A stretch of DNA of 64,000 nt from Myoxocephalus aenaeus (taxonomy: Eukaryota > Chordata > Actinopteri > Perciformes > Cottidae): NCBI GenBank assembly GCA_038501785.1, contig JBAMJR010000005.1:343501-407500 (forward strand). The letters are read 5' to 3'. The translations under genes and the position numbers were made by a program. Under the pieces are notes generated by a model. That model was not told where the DNA came from. It did no database searches and worked only from the letters and a program-made list of their open reading frames with translations. Shown piece by piece: positions 10,313-23,208 of the stretch (the first letter of the stretch is position 1; each line of letters begins with the position of its first letter).

Positions 10313-11021
10313 TCAACACCAGCCTCTCAAAGGACTTCATGACCACAGACGTCAGGGCGACGGGTCTGTAGTCATTTAATCCTGTGATGGAGGATTTCTT
10401 GGGGACCGGGATGATCAAGAAGCGCTTGAAGCAGGAAGGGACTTCACACAGCTCCAGTGATCGGTTGAAGATCTCCGTGAAGATGGGGGCCAGCTGGTCA
10501 GCACAGACTTTCAGGCAGGAGGGGGACACACCGTCTGGGCCCGGAGCCTTCCTGATCTTCTGTCTCTGAAAGAGCCGACTCACATCCTCTTCGCAGATCC
10601 TCAGTGCCGGTGGGGGGTTGGATGGGAGAGGTGAGGCAGAGAGTGGAGGTGATTGTTCGATGATGGAGCAGTTGGGCGGGGTGGAAGTGGGCTTGTCATA
10701 CCTGCAATAGAAGACATTCAGGTCGTCAGCCAGTCGGTGATTGTCCTCAGTGGGGGGAGATGGTCTCTTGTAGTTGGTGAGAACCTCCAGGCCTCTCCAA
10801 ACTGACAAGGGGTTGTTGGCTGAAAACTTTTTTTCCAGCTTATCAGTGTAGCTCTTCTTAGCTACCTTGATCTCCCTCGTTAGAGTGTTTCTGGCCTGGT
10901 TGTACAGAATCCTGTCCCCCCCTCTGTAGGCCTCCTCTTTAGCACGACGAAGCTGCCTGAGTTTTGCAGTGAACCAGGGTTTATTGTTGTTGTAGTGCAG
11001 AAGGTTTTTGTCGGCACACAC
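10236..11021 (-). pseudogene. LINE reverse transcriptase, N-terminal part
   Basis: This frame carries the linker and RT fingers: KKSYTDKLEKKF, RKAPGPDGVSPSCLK, IPVPKKS and NDYRPVALTSVVMK, the classical start of LINE reverse transcriptases. It ends in the 34-bp tandem expansion (10177-10312), where the reading frame degenerates into repeated GPLLDPSEGP-like peptides. Confidence 0.85.
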
Positions 11022-12137
11022 ATGTCCTCACAAAAGCTGATATATGACGTCACAGTGTCAGTGAGCTCATCCAGGTCTGTAGCAGCAGCCTCAAAAACAC
11101 TCCAATCAGTGGAGGCAAAGCAGGACTGTAGCTCCAGCTTGGCCTCGTTGGTCCATCTCTTCACAGTCTTCACCACAGGCTTTGCAGATTTTAGTTTCTG
11201 CCTGTAGGACGGGAGAAGATGAACCAGACAGTGATCAGAGAGTCCCAAAGCTGCACGAGGGACTGAGCGGTATGCATCCTTCAGTACAGTGTAGCAGTGG
11301 TCCAGTGTGTTTTTGTCCCTGGTGCTACACTTAATATGCTGTCTGTATTTTGGCAGTTCTTTGCTGAGGTTTGCTCTATTAAAGTCCCCAAGAACAATGA
11401 GCAGGGAGTCTGGGTGTTTGTGCTCCATGGTGGTGATCTGCTCTGCCAGGTGTTGGAGTGCCTCACTCACACAGGCCTGAGGTGGGATGTACACACCGAC
11501 CCGGATGAATGAGGAAAACTCCCGCGGTGAATAAAATGGTTTGCAGTCTATTAAAATTGTTTCTAGGTGCGGGCTGCATGATTCCTTTAACACCGTGACG
11601 TCTGTGCACCAACCTTCGTTAATATAAAAACAGATCCCGCCTCCCCTCGTTTTCCCCAACAGAGCCGTTACGCGGTCCGCTCGGTGGAGTTGGAAGCCCG
11701 GCAGATGTAGTGCGCCGTCCGGGATGTGCGCACCGAGCCAGGTTTCGGTGAAGCAGAGGGCGGCAGATCTGCTAAAGTCCCTATTAGTTTTGTTCCGGAG
11801 CAGCAGTTCATCCATCTTGTTCGCCAGAGAGCGGACGTTCGCCAGATGGATTGACGGGAGCGCAGTTCGAAATCCTCGCTGGCGCACTTTAACAAGCGCT
11901 CCGTCTGCGTCTCCGGCGAATTCCGAGAAGAGCCGCTGCTCCTCCAACCAAAATCTCAGTAAAGTATTCCGGTTCAATGAAAACCGGTGAAAAAAATTGT
12001 CCAGTGGTTTCACGGAAGTTTAAAAGTTCCTCCCTGCTGAATGTGATCAGAGAGGGAGAGCTGGAGACGAGACAAACAAACAAAAACAGAAAAAGTACAA
12101 GCGAACGCAGTACCGAGGCTGCCATCCGCGGCGCCAT
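10880..12137 (-). pseudogene. LINE endonuclease (APE-type) region, frameshifted
   Basis: The reading starts in one frame at 12137 (hydrophobic FLFLFVCLVSS stretch) and passes to a second frame running from 12013 to 10880. It shows the apurinic-endonuclease fold signatures of LINEs: HLANVRSLANKMDEL at the start, an ETWL motif (catalytic Glu region), VGVYIPPQA, LGDFNRANL, and a terminal GLSDHCLVHL carrying the SDH motif. This enzyme nicks target DNA for target-primed reverse transcription. A further frame change near 11000 joins it to the RT frame. The shift in the arginine-rich linker is at a GC-rich stretch and could be an old mutation. Confidence 0.85.
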
Positions 12138-12149
12138 CTTGCAAAAAAA

Positions 12150-12480
12150 AATATAATCATAAATCTAATTGTCACTTTTAATACTTTGTTGAAAATCCTT
12201 TGCAGTCAATGACAGCCTGAAGTCTGGATTCCATAGACATCACCAGACGCTGGGTTTCGTCCCTGGTGATGCTCTGCAGGTCTCTACTGCAACCGTCTTC
12301 ACTTCCTGCTGCTTCTTGGGGCATTTTCCCTTCAGTTTGGTCTTCAGCAAGTGAAATGCATGCTCAATTGGATTCAGGTCAGATGATTGAGTTGGCCATT
12401 GCAGAACATTCCACTTCTTTGCCTTAAAAAACTCCTTTTATATATATGGTGTTGAAAAATGCCTCATTAACACTGATGAT
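12150..12480 (-). pseudogene. Tc1/mariner-type transposase relic, C-terminal fragment
   Basis: Minus-strand translation gives KKWNVLQWPTQSSDLNPIEH, the third acidic (Glu) motif of Tc1-like DDE transposases, followed in a shifted frame by RDETQRLVMSM and AVIDCKGF, the usual C-terminus. The catalytic Glu is preserved but the frame is broken and the N-terminal DNA-binding part is missing. It is the right side of the Tc1-like element interrupted by the LINE. Confidence 0.85.
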
Positions 12481-12565
12481 GAGTATTGACTGACCTATGG
12501 ATGGAGAATATCCATGTAAAGCTTCTAATCTAACATCAATCCAATGTAAATCAAAGCCCAGTATT

Positions 12566-12638
12566 TGACCCAGGTGGGATTTGAACCCACAATCCCCAGC
12601 TTCGGAGGCTGATGCCTTGTCCATTAGGCCACTGGGCC
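12566..12638 (-). tRNA. tRNA-Arg(CCG)
   Basis: The minus strand folds into a cloverleaf: acceptor arms GGCCCAG / CTGGGTC (one G-T wobble), A box TGGCCTAATGG, anticodon loop CTCCGAA with anticodon CCG, B box GGTTCAAATCC within a T arm of TGGG/CCCA type, and discriminator A. It closely resembles vertebrate tRNA-Arg(CCG). No run of four T lies directly downstream on the coding strand; the first is well over 100 bp away, which is unusual for Pol III. It sits among Tc1-like relic sequence, so it could be a retroposed copy rather than an expressed gene. Confidence 0.82.
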
Positions 12639-13020
12639 ATCACACCAATGTACTATCTTGTTGGCTCTGAAAACTTTCTTGATTGGATCTTTCTTCACCA
12701 TCTCTCTGATGTGAAAGACAATCTGTTGGCTCTTGTTCAGCCATTCCTTCAGCTCTCAGTCAGTACCTTGAACCGCGTGAACATGAAGTTTGAACTGGTG
12801 ACCTCTTGATCTGCAGTCACTTGCTTTGCTGAGCTGACTAATGAAGATCACATGGCATCATATTGAAAGTATAGTAAGAAAGTCCACTCAGCAGTTTTGC
12901 TGACTCGTCTCGTCTCGTTAAGTAATGTTGTTACGGTTGTTACATAACGTTGTGTGAGAAGGTCTGCCAATGGGAATCATTATTGATTACGTTGATACGG
13001 CTGTTCTTCATGTTGTTACG
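12639..13020. other. No gene recognised
   Basis: Likely continuation of the Tc1-like relic in its first part; no intact transposase motif was recognised. Confidence 0.4.
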
Positions 13021-13235
13021 TTACTTTGTCACGTTAGGTTGTTGCGTTACGTTGTTGCGTTACGTTGTTGCCTTACATTGTTGCGCTACGTTGTTGCGCT
13101 ACGTTGTTGCGCTACGTTGTTGCGCTACGTTGTTGCGTTACCTTGTTGCGTTACCTTGTTGCGTTTACCTTGTTGCGTTACCTTGTTGCGTTTACCTTGT
13201 TGCGTTACCTTGTTGCGTTAGGATGTTATGTTGTT
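13021..13235. repeat. 12-13 bp minisatellite (GTTGCGYTACCTT type)
   Basis: Tandem GTTACGTTGTTGC and GTTGCGTTACCTT units, with later copies carrying an extra T. Open frames across it are repeat artefacts. Confidence 0.85.
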
Positions 13236-13559
13236 AAATTGTTGTTACATTGTTCTGTTCCATTGTTTTGTTGTTCTTCTATTGTTTAACCCACACCGTA
13301 GCCGTTGTAACCTGAGACTGGGTGCTCGGCTGAACGGGTGTCACTGCGTTCAGTGCGCTTCATGACAGAGAGCCGGACGGCTGGTCGTGACTTCAGACCT
13401 GCAGTGAGACCCTGACCCTCTCCCACAGAGAAGTGGTCATGGCTTGAGTCAAGTATTTAGGCCAAGTATGAAAACGCCCTCCGAAGGTATTAAACATTCA
13501 CAGAAACTAAGAGTGAAATGGTTCAGAGCATGAGCAGTGTGCCAACCTTCACTTCATCA

Positions 13560-15475
<1,916 letters not shown>

Positions 15476-15627
15476 TGCATGTTACTGTGGATTCTTTACT
15501 GTTTTTAATTACTTATTGCTTATTTATAATATTTGTTTTTATCTTGCTTCTTTTGTACTAGTCTCTTGTTGCACTGTATTATCTGCTGCTGTAAAAAACT
15601 AATAAAGTTGTATCTTATCTTATCTAA
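15476..15627 (+). mobile_element. LINE 3' end with TTATC-type tail
   Basis: TTGCACTGTATTATC... then AATAAAGTTGTATCTTATC. The tail resembles that of the LINE at 33025-34478, suggesting a 5'-truncated copy of a related family. Confidence 0.55.
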
Positions 15628-15954
15628 AAGCTTTCAGAGAACAAAACATGGAGAGAAAGTGTTGAACGATCATTTAAATAAATACAACTCTTAACAGCTG
15701 CAGCGTTCCTGTCACATCTTGTATTAGACTGGTTTAACATGGTCTCATCACACGGTGGAATCTGTAAAGAAAAGTATTTCTAGCTTCAGCTCGGTTTCTC
15801 TCCACCTCCTCCATCGCTCCCCGGGGCTCCTTCTCCCTCTCCTTCCTGGCAGTGACGGGTTAACGGCTGAAGGCCGTGTTTTCATCGGTCTGCATTCATC
15901 CTGGGAGTACTGGTGAGACTGGGAGAGGGAGCAGAGGTCCTGCAGGAAACACCG

Positions 15955-16255
15955 AGCCAGGGAGGACCAGGACTCTGGAGGAGGCCCAGGACTCTGGAGG
16001 AGGCCCAGGACTCTGGAGGAGGCCCAGGACTCTGAAGGAGGACCAGGACTCTGAAGGAGGATCAGGACTCTGAAGGAGGATCAGGACTCTGGAGGAGGAT
16101 CAGGACTCTGAAGGAGGACCAGGACTCTGAAGGAGGACCAGAACCCTGAAGACAGGACTCTGAAGGTGGACTAGGACTCTGAAGGAGGACCAGAACCCTG
16201 AAGACAGGACTCTGAAGGTGGACTAGGACTCTGAAGGAGGACCAGAACCCTGAAG
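15955..16255. repeat. 15- to 16-bp minisatellite, GGACTCTGAAGGAGG type
   Basis: About a dozen imperfect units of AGGACTCTGRAGGAGG, with a longer unit duplicated near 16140-16255. A plus-strand open frame runs into it but has no conserved motif. Confidence 0.85.
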
Positions 16256-16659
16256 GTCAGCTCTCATGTTGCAGGGTTTATGAGTGTTGAACCATCAGAC
16301 GGGATCTGACAATAAACACAAATACTGTGAAGACATAATCAAAATAATAAGTGTGAAAATGTCCATAAACATGTTAGAACTTGTTGGCTCCTGAGGGATT
16401 AAACCAGTGAGCTGCTGGACATGAAGATGTTCTTCTGTCTGCTAGAAATACGTTTATATAAAAACACATTCAACAGAAATACTGTTCAAAGGAAACGTTC
16501 CAATAACATGAAGAGAGAATATTTATGTGTTTGACCCCAAAATATCAAACAGTCAATATAATGTCACCGTGTGGTAAATGGAGGCAGCGCGTCAATCATT
16601 CAGAAAACATGAATATGTTTGTTATTATATTCACATAACACTTTATCATTACACTTTAT

Positions 16660-17447
16660 TTTAACTTTAACTTTAAATGTTTATTGTTAAATGTTAAATG
16701 TTTATTGTTAAATGTTTATTGTTAAATCTTAAATGTTTATTGTTAAATGTTTATTGTTAAATGTTAAATGTTATTGTTAAATGTTTATTGTTAAATCTTA
16801 AATGTTTATTGTTAAATGTTTATTGTTTATTGTTAAATGTTTATTGTTTATTGTTAAATGTTTATTGTTAAATGTTTATTGTTAAATCTTAAATGTTTAT
16901 TGTTAAATGTTTATTGTTAAATCTTAAATGTTTATTGTTAAATGTTTATTGTTAAATGTTTATTGTTAAATGTTAAATGTTTATTGTTAAATGTTTATTG
17001 TTAAATGTTAAATGTTTATTGTTAAATGTTTATTGTTAAATCTTAAATGTTTATTGTTAAATGTTTATTGTTAAATGTTAAAAGTTCATTGTTAAATATT
17101 TATTGTTAAATGTTTATTGTTAAATGTTAAAAGTTCATTGTTAAATGTTAAATATTTATTGTTAAATGTTTATTGTTAAATGTTAAAAGTTCATTGTTAA
17201 ATGTTTATTGTTAAATGTTTATTGTTAAATGTTAAAAGTTCATTGTTAAATGTTTATTGTTAAATGTTTATTGTTAGATGTTAAATGTTTATTGTTAAAT
17301 GTTAAATGTTAAATGTTCATTGTTAAATGTTTATTGTTAAATGTTAAATGTTTATTGTTAAATGTTAAAAGTTCATTGTTAAATGTTTATTGTTAAATGT
17401 TTATTGTTAAATGTTAAATGTTCATTGTTAAATGTTTATTGTTAAAT
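16660..17447. repeat. AT-rich minisatellite, (AATGTTTATTGTTA)n type
   Basis: Nearly 800 bp of TGTTTATTGTTAAA interspersed with shorter TGTTAAA units and, toward the right, AAAGTTCATTGTT variants. The right end abuts a LINE-tail fragment at 17449. Confidence 0.92.
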
Positions 17448-17448
17448 G

Positions 17449-17526
17449 TTCTGCACCTCCTGCCAGGACAAATTCCTTGTACGTGAAAACATACATGGCA
17501 ATAAAAGGTTCTGGTTCTGATTCTGA
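17449..17526 (+). mobile_element. Short LINE/SINE 3'-end fragment with TTCTGA tail
   Basis: CAAATTCCTTGTACGTGAAA...CATGGCAATAAAAGG then GGTTCTGATTCTGA. It is homologous by eye to 18385-18480, 26518-26594 and the tail of the LINE at 9200. Confidence 0.65.
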
Positions 17527-17769
17527 GAGAGTTGACAGAGAAACAATCCAGGAAGTCTCCGAGTTCAGAGGTTGAATCCACTCCTCTTCCCTGTTGCGTC
17601 TTACAGATATTAAAACAACAACAACAACAACAACAACAACAGTTATTCGCGGCCCCTTCTGTCGAGGAGAACCTCGGTGACATTTCTATACCTGAAGTCC
17701 AGACTGAAGGAGGCCGAGCAGCTCGAGGTGAGCGTCTGGATTAATTGGCATCAGGTGTGTCTGTTCCAG

Positions 17770-17875
17770 CCGGGGTCCATTGGGGCCTGCCCACTGGGCC
17801 CCCGGGGGCCCGCCCACTGGGCCCCCGGGGCCCGCCCACTGGGGCCCCGGGGGCCCGCCCACTGGGGCCCCGTCT
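17770..17875. repeat. GC-rich tandem repeat
   Basis: About four units of GGGCCCGCCCACTGGG with G/C homopolymers. Strong self-complementarity; no coding value. Confidence 0.8.
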
Positions 17876-17959
17876 TACTGGACACGATGCTATTTAATGA
17901 GGATTTACATGACAGAGATCAAACAGAGAGAAAGAGGGGAACAGAACCCTCAACATGCA

Positions 17960-18380
17960 GCATGATAACATTCAACGTGCTAACATTCAGCATGCTAACA
18001 TGAAGCGTGCTAACATTCAGCATGCTAACATGAAGCGTGCTAACATTCAGCATGTTAACATTCAGCATGCTAACATTCAGCATGCTAACATTCAACATGC
18101 TAACATTCAGCGTGCTAACATGAAGCGTGCTAACATTCAGTGTGCTAACATGAAGCGTGCTAACATTCAGCATGTTAACATTCAGCATGCTAACATTCAG
18201 CATGTTAACATTCAGCATGCTAACATTCAACGTGCTAACATTCAGCGTGATAACATGAAGCATGCTAACATTTAGCATGTTAACATTCAACGTACTAACA
18301 TTCAGCGTGATAACATGAAGCATGCTAACATTTAGCATGTTAACATTCAACGTGCTAACATTCAGCGTGCTAACATGAAG
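17960..18380. repeat. 15-bp minisatellite AACATTCAGCATGCT
   Basis: Roughly 28 units of AACATTCAGCATGCT and AACATGAAGCGTGCT. The exact 15-bp pitch leaves frames open on both strands (about 106 and 171 codons), which are not genes. Confidence 0.93.
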
Positions 18381-18384
18381 CGTG

Positions 18385-18480
18385 TCCAATGTCTGCACCT
18401 TCCGCCTCGAAAAATTCCTCGTTTGTGAAAACATTCCTGGCTAATAAACAGTTTCTGATTCTGATTCTGATTCTGATTAA
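18385..18480 (+). mobile_element. LINE/SINE 3'-end fragment with TTCTGA tail
   Basis: Ends in GATTCTGATTCTGATTCTGA and lies at the right edge of the 15-bp minisatellite, which briefly resumes after it (18479-18503). This shows it inserted into the array. Confidence 0.65.
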
Positions 18481-18509
18481 CATTCAGCATGCTAACATGA
18501 AGCATGAGC

Positions 18510-18545
18510 ATATATATCAGTCAGAGCATATATATCAGAATCAGA

Positions 18546-18603
<58 letters not shown>

Positions 18604-18607
18604 TCTG

Positions 18608-18690
<83 letters not shown>

Positions 18691-18698
18691 AGTATATA
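18510..18698. repeat. (TA)n arrays with inverted flanking motifs
   Basis: Two TA runs (about 18546-18600 and 18616-18687) separated by GCTCTGACTCTGA. GAATCAGAGC before the first run pairs with GCTCTGACTCTG after it, so the region can extrude as a long hairpin. Confidence 0.9.
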
Positions 18699-18718
18699 TA
18701 TCAGAGTCAGAGTATATA

Positions 18719-18738
18719 TCTCTCTCTCTCCTCAGTCT

Positions 18739-18791
<53 letters not shown>

Positions 18792-18800
18792 AGTCTCTCT

Positions 18801-18844
<44 letters not shown>

Positions 18845-18872
18845 CTCAGTCTCTCTCTCTCTCCTCAGTCAC
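18719..18872. repeat. (CT)n microsatellite with CTCAGT interruptions
   Basis: CT dinucleotides broken by periodic TCCTCAGTC. Confidence 0.95.
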
Positions 18873-18964
18873 CAGCAGCTCGGTTTCTTTCCTCCGCAGT
18901 GAAACTCCACGAGGTAAGAAGACCCGACCACATGACAAGCGTCACATTAATAACACTTATGAAC

Positions 18965-19137
18965 TCTTTAACATAACTTAATAACACTTAATATAGCTTA
19001 ACATAACTTGTTATAACTTAACATAACTTAATATAGCTTAACATAACTTGATATAGCTTAACATAACTTGATATAGCTTAACATAACTTGTTATAACTTA
19101 ATATAACTTAACATAACTTGATATAACTTAATATAAC
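18965..19137. repeat. About 20-bp minisatellite AACTTAATATAGCTTAACAT
   Basis: Eight or so units of ACATAACTTGATATAGCTTA and close variants. Confidence 0.85.
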
Positions 19138-19197
19138 AAGAAGCAGACGTTCGCGTGTCTGCAGAAGTTCCTCTCTAACTCAGCTGCAGCTTTCTTT

Positions 19198-19221
19198 GGG
19201 GGGGGGGGGGGGGGGGGGGGG
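19198..19221. repeat. Poly-G tract
   Basis: About 23 consecutive G. A similar run lies at 19436-19459. Both are in CpG- and CACGCG-rich sequence without a recognisable gene. Confidence 0.95.
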
Positions 19222-19686
19222 TATCCTCGTGCACGCGTCTCGCTGACACCTTTTCTTATCGTGCACGGTGCTCGTGCGTGCGTGTGCGTGCAGTCCACCC
19301 GCGCTGCAGCTGGCGCGTGTCGACGTGGCTCCTGCATGAAGCCCTCGTGACGCTGCGATGCGTGTTGCTGTTTGGAGCGCGTGTCCGTGAGCGCGTGTGG
19401 TCATCGGGAGCGCGCATGTCGTGCACGCAGCTAAGGGGTGGGGGGGGGGGGGGGGGGGGCATGACGTCATGACGTAACACATTGACTCAAGAGGTGTCAG
19501 GTATCAGGTTGTGTGTTGTTATGTTGTTATTCATAAAGTCATAAATGATTATCAACGCATCATGAACACCATTTCCCAGAAGTCAGTCTGGCATCACGTG
19601 ATATCAGAGAGAAATGTTACACAAATAGTTTCATGAAGTTAGTATTTAAATAACATTTATTTACTCTGTTGACTTTAGTCCATGAG

Positions 19687-19841
<155 letters not shown>

Positions 19842-20018
19842 TTTTTATTACTTATATATAACAGATAAAAACTGTATGATAAAGTTTGTCAACTTCTGCC
19901 CCCGTGTGGCCAAAATACATAAATACAGCTTTAATACTTTGATGTTGATATTTTCTATATATTTATTGTCTTTGTGTTAAAATGAAAACGTCCACTCAGT
20001 CATAACCGACACTGTTCC

Positions 20019-20770
20019 TTTAACACATGAAGCAAATACTTCTATACAACCAGAGGAGTCGCCCCCTGGTGGTCAGGAGAGAGAATGCAGCTTTAACACA
20101 TGAAGCATAGACTTCTATACAACCAGAGGAGTCGCCCCCTGGTGGTCAGGAGAGAGAATGCAGCTTTAACACATGAAGCATAGACTTCTATACAACCAGA
20201 AGAGTCGCCCCCTGGTGGTCAATAGAGAGAATGCAGCTTTAACACATGAAGCATATACTTCTATACAACCAGAGGAGTCGCCCCCTGGTGGTCAGGAGAG
20301 AGAATGCAGCTTTAACACATGAAGCATATACTTCTATACAACCAGAGGAGTCGCCCCCTGGTGGTCAGGAGAGAGAATGCAGCTTTAACACATGAAGCAA
20401 ATACTTCTATACAACCAGAGGAGTCGCCCCCTGGTGGTCAGGAGAGAGAATGCAGCTTTAACACATGAAGCATATACTTCTATACAACCAGAGGAGTCGC
20501 CCCCTGGTGGTCAGGAGAGAGAATGCAGCTTTAACACATGAAGCATAGACTTCTATACAACCAGAGGAGTCACCCCCTGGTGGTCAGGAGAGAGAATGCA
20601 GCTTTAACACATGAAGCATAGACTTCTATACAACCAGAGGAGTCACCCCCTGGTGGTCAGGAGAGAGAATGCAGCTTTAACACATGAAGCATAGACTTCT
20701 ATACAACCAGAGGAGTCACCCCCTGGTGGTCAGGAGAGAGAATGCAGCTTTAACACATGAAGCATAGACT
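20019..20770 (-). repeat. 73-bp satellite array, ten copies, each with a CTCF-like core
   Basis: Unit boundaries can be set at TTAACACATGAAGC; spacing is 73 bp. Each unit contains CCCCCTGGTGGTCA on the plus strand, so the minus strand reads TGACCACCAGGGGGCGAC in the first seven copies and ...GGGGTGAC in the last three. This closely resembles the known CTCF consensus core CCACCAGGGGGCGC. The same unit recurs, inverted, at 62836-63563, and singly at 44410 and 58676. Copies differ by only a few bases, so amplification is recent. Binding is an inference from the motif. Confidence 0.93.
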
Positions 20771-20929
20771 TGACTTTTATGAACCGGAGGTTGCCGCTTC
20801 ATATGCACTCAGTTTTCCACAAGGCATTCTGGGTAAAATGATCATCTGACGTCACACTGAACTACTTTTGTTGTCTGTAAATCTAGTGTCTAAATTATGA
20901 ACTTCTTGCTTATAGTTTGTGGTGTTGCA

Positions 20930-21557
<628 letters not shown>

Positions 21558-21934
21558 CACTGTAAAAAAAATAATAATTCAAAAGGGTCAAATGACTGGC
21601 AGCAGCGGCTGTCAAACAAAAACCTTAACATTAAGGTAAAATATCTTAATTCAAATAAAGGACGAAAACCATACATTAACGGAATTTTTCATTAAAGGTT
21701 TTGCAGTGAAACACTGTTATTTTATTTTTCTTAATTTTTACGATCAAACACCTTCAATAAAGAACCAACATGAATTTGTATGTAATTTAAGAAAGCAGTA
21801 AAAAATACTGTACAGTCATTTTTCTGTACATTATTTTTTTTTTTTAATGACTAAATTAACAGTTTGTGTTGTTAATTTACAGATAATGTCTGTAATTGTT
21901 ATTTTCCATAAAATTAGGATCATTTTTTACAGTG
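21558..21934. mobile_element. MITE-like element with CACTGTAAAAAA inverted ends
   Basis: Starts CACTGTAAAAAAAA and ends TTTTTTACAGTG, an inverted pair common in small fish DNA transposons. It is 377 bp, AT-rich and non-coding. No clean target duplication was found. It ends 26 bp before the splice acceptor of the C1QTNF-type exon. Confidence 0.65.
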
Positions 21935-21967
21935 TGGTCACCCCCTCTCTCCGATCTCCAGGTCGCC

Positions 21968-22163
21968 ATGTGGGCGCTGTGTCTGAGGCGGCTCTGGCTC
22001 CTCCCCCTGCTCTGGCTCCTCCCCCTGGCCTGCTGCGTCGCCTCCCCCTCCAGACCGCCATCCAGGCTCTGCCGGCGGTGCTGCGACCACCAGGAGCCCG
22101 GCGCCGCGGCCCAGTACCAGACGGCCGAGGTCCGCACCGTCATCAACATGACCATCCTCAAAG
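21968..22163 (+). CDS. c1qtnf6: C1QTNF6-like coding exon 1 (signal peptide, Cys cluster)
   Basis: Acceptor CTCCAG ends at 21960, with the ATG eight bases on, so a non-coding exon must lie upstream. Leu/Trp-rich signal peptide MWALCLRRLWLLPLLWLLPL is followed by LCRRCCD and INMTILKG with an N-glycosylation sequon (NMT). Donor is AAAG|GTTATT, a weaker than consensus site. Confidence 0.83.
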
Positions 22164-22371
22164 GTTATTACACACTGTGTGTGTGTGTGTGCGCGTGTGT
22201 GTGCGTGCATATGTATGAGGCGAGCTACCGGTTGAGGACTCTGGTCCCAGCTGGATGGAGGTCCATATGGTGTTTACATCAGCAGGAAGTGAGGGTGGCT
22301 CCTTCCTGTGTGGTTCCAAGAGGCGTTGACCTCCTGACACAAAGGGCAGAGCAGGACTCCTCTTGGGATCA

Positions 22372-23208
22372 CAGACATCACAGTCCTCATACTCACAGTC
22401 CTCATACTCACAGTCCTCATACTCACAGTCCTCATACTCACAGTCCTCACAGTCCTCATACTCACAGACATCACAGTCCTCATACTCACAGTCCTCACAG
22501 TCCTCATACTCACAGTCCTCATACTCACAGTCCTCATACTCACAGACATCACAGTCCTCATACTCACAGTCCTCATACTCACAGTCCTCATACTCACAGT
22601 CCTCACAGTCCTCATACTCACAGTCCTCACAGTCCTCATACTCACAGACATCACAGTCCTCATACTCACAGTCCTCACAGTCCTCATACTCACAGTCCTC
22701 ATACTCACAGTCCTCATACTCACAGACATCACAGTCCTCATACTCACAGTCCTCATACTCACAGTCCTCATACTCACAGTCCTCACAGTCCTCATACTCA
22801 CAGTACTCACAGTCCTCATACTCACAGTCCTCATACTCACAGTCCTCACAGTCCTCACAGTCCTCATACTCACAGTCCTCATACTCACAGTCCTCACAGT
22901 CCTCATACTCACAGTCCTCATACTCACAGTCCTCACAGTCCTCATACTCACAGTCCTCACAGTCCTCATACTCACAGTCCTCATACTCACAGTCCTCATA
23001 CTCACAGTCCTCACAGTCCTCACAGTCCTCACAGTCCTCATACTCACAGTCCTCACAGACCTCACAGTCCTCATACTCACAGTCCTCACAGACCTCACAG
23101 TCCTCATACTCACAGTCTTCACAGACCTCACAGTCCTCATACTCACAGTCCTCACAGTCCTCACAGTCCTCACACTCACAGTCCTCATACTCACAGTCCT
23201 CACAGCCT
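22372..23208. repeat. 9/15-bp minisatellite CACAGTCCTCATACT in the C1QTNF intron
   Basis: Over 830 bp of CACAGTCCTCATACT and CACAGTCCT units, with occasional CACAGACAT. Longer identical blocks recur (for example 22445-22560 resembles 22625-22740, 180 bp apart), indicating duplication of multi-unit blocks. It leaves open frames of 309-489 codons that are repeat artefacts. A TATCGGCTATATTGTATCT repeat follows at 23212-23342. Confidence 0.93.

Larger units (their letters stand above)
9200..12145 (-). mobile_element. Near-full-length non-LTR retrotransposon (L2/Rex1-like LINE), frame-broken
   Basis: On the minus strand: a short GC-rich leader (GCAAGATGGCGCC), an endonuclease domain, an RT domain, then a 3' tail of GATTCTGATTCTGA repeats. 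The architecture and 2.9 kb length fit a single-ORF LINE of the L2/Rex1/CR1 group. Several frameshifts, an expanded 34-bp repeat and an internal deletion after the FADD motif make it inactive. Its 3' tail resembles the short fragments at 17449, 18385 and 26518. It interrupts a Tc1-like element; a target duplication could not be defined. Confidence 0.85.

Noticed and set aside
17919..18434. 171-codon Asn/Val/Leu-rich and 106-codon minus/plus frames
   Set aside because: Translation of a 15-bp minisatellite interrupted by a LINE tail; no conserved motif.
20019..20770. 73-bp array as a tRNA/5S-derived SINE cluster
   Set aside because: No A/B box or Pol III promoter could be seen in the unit.
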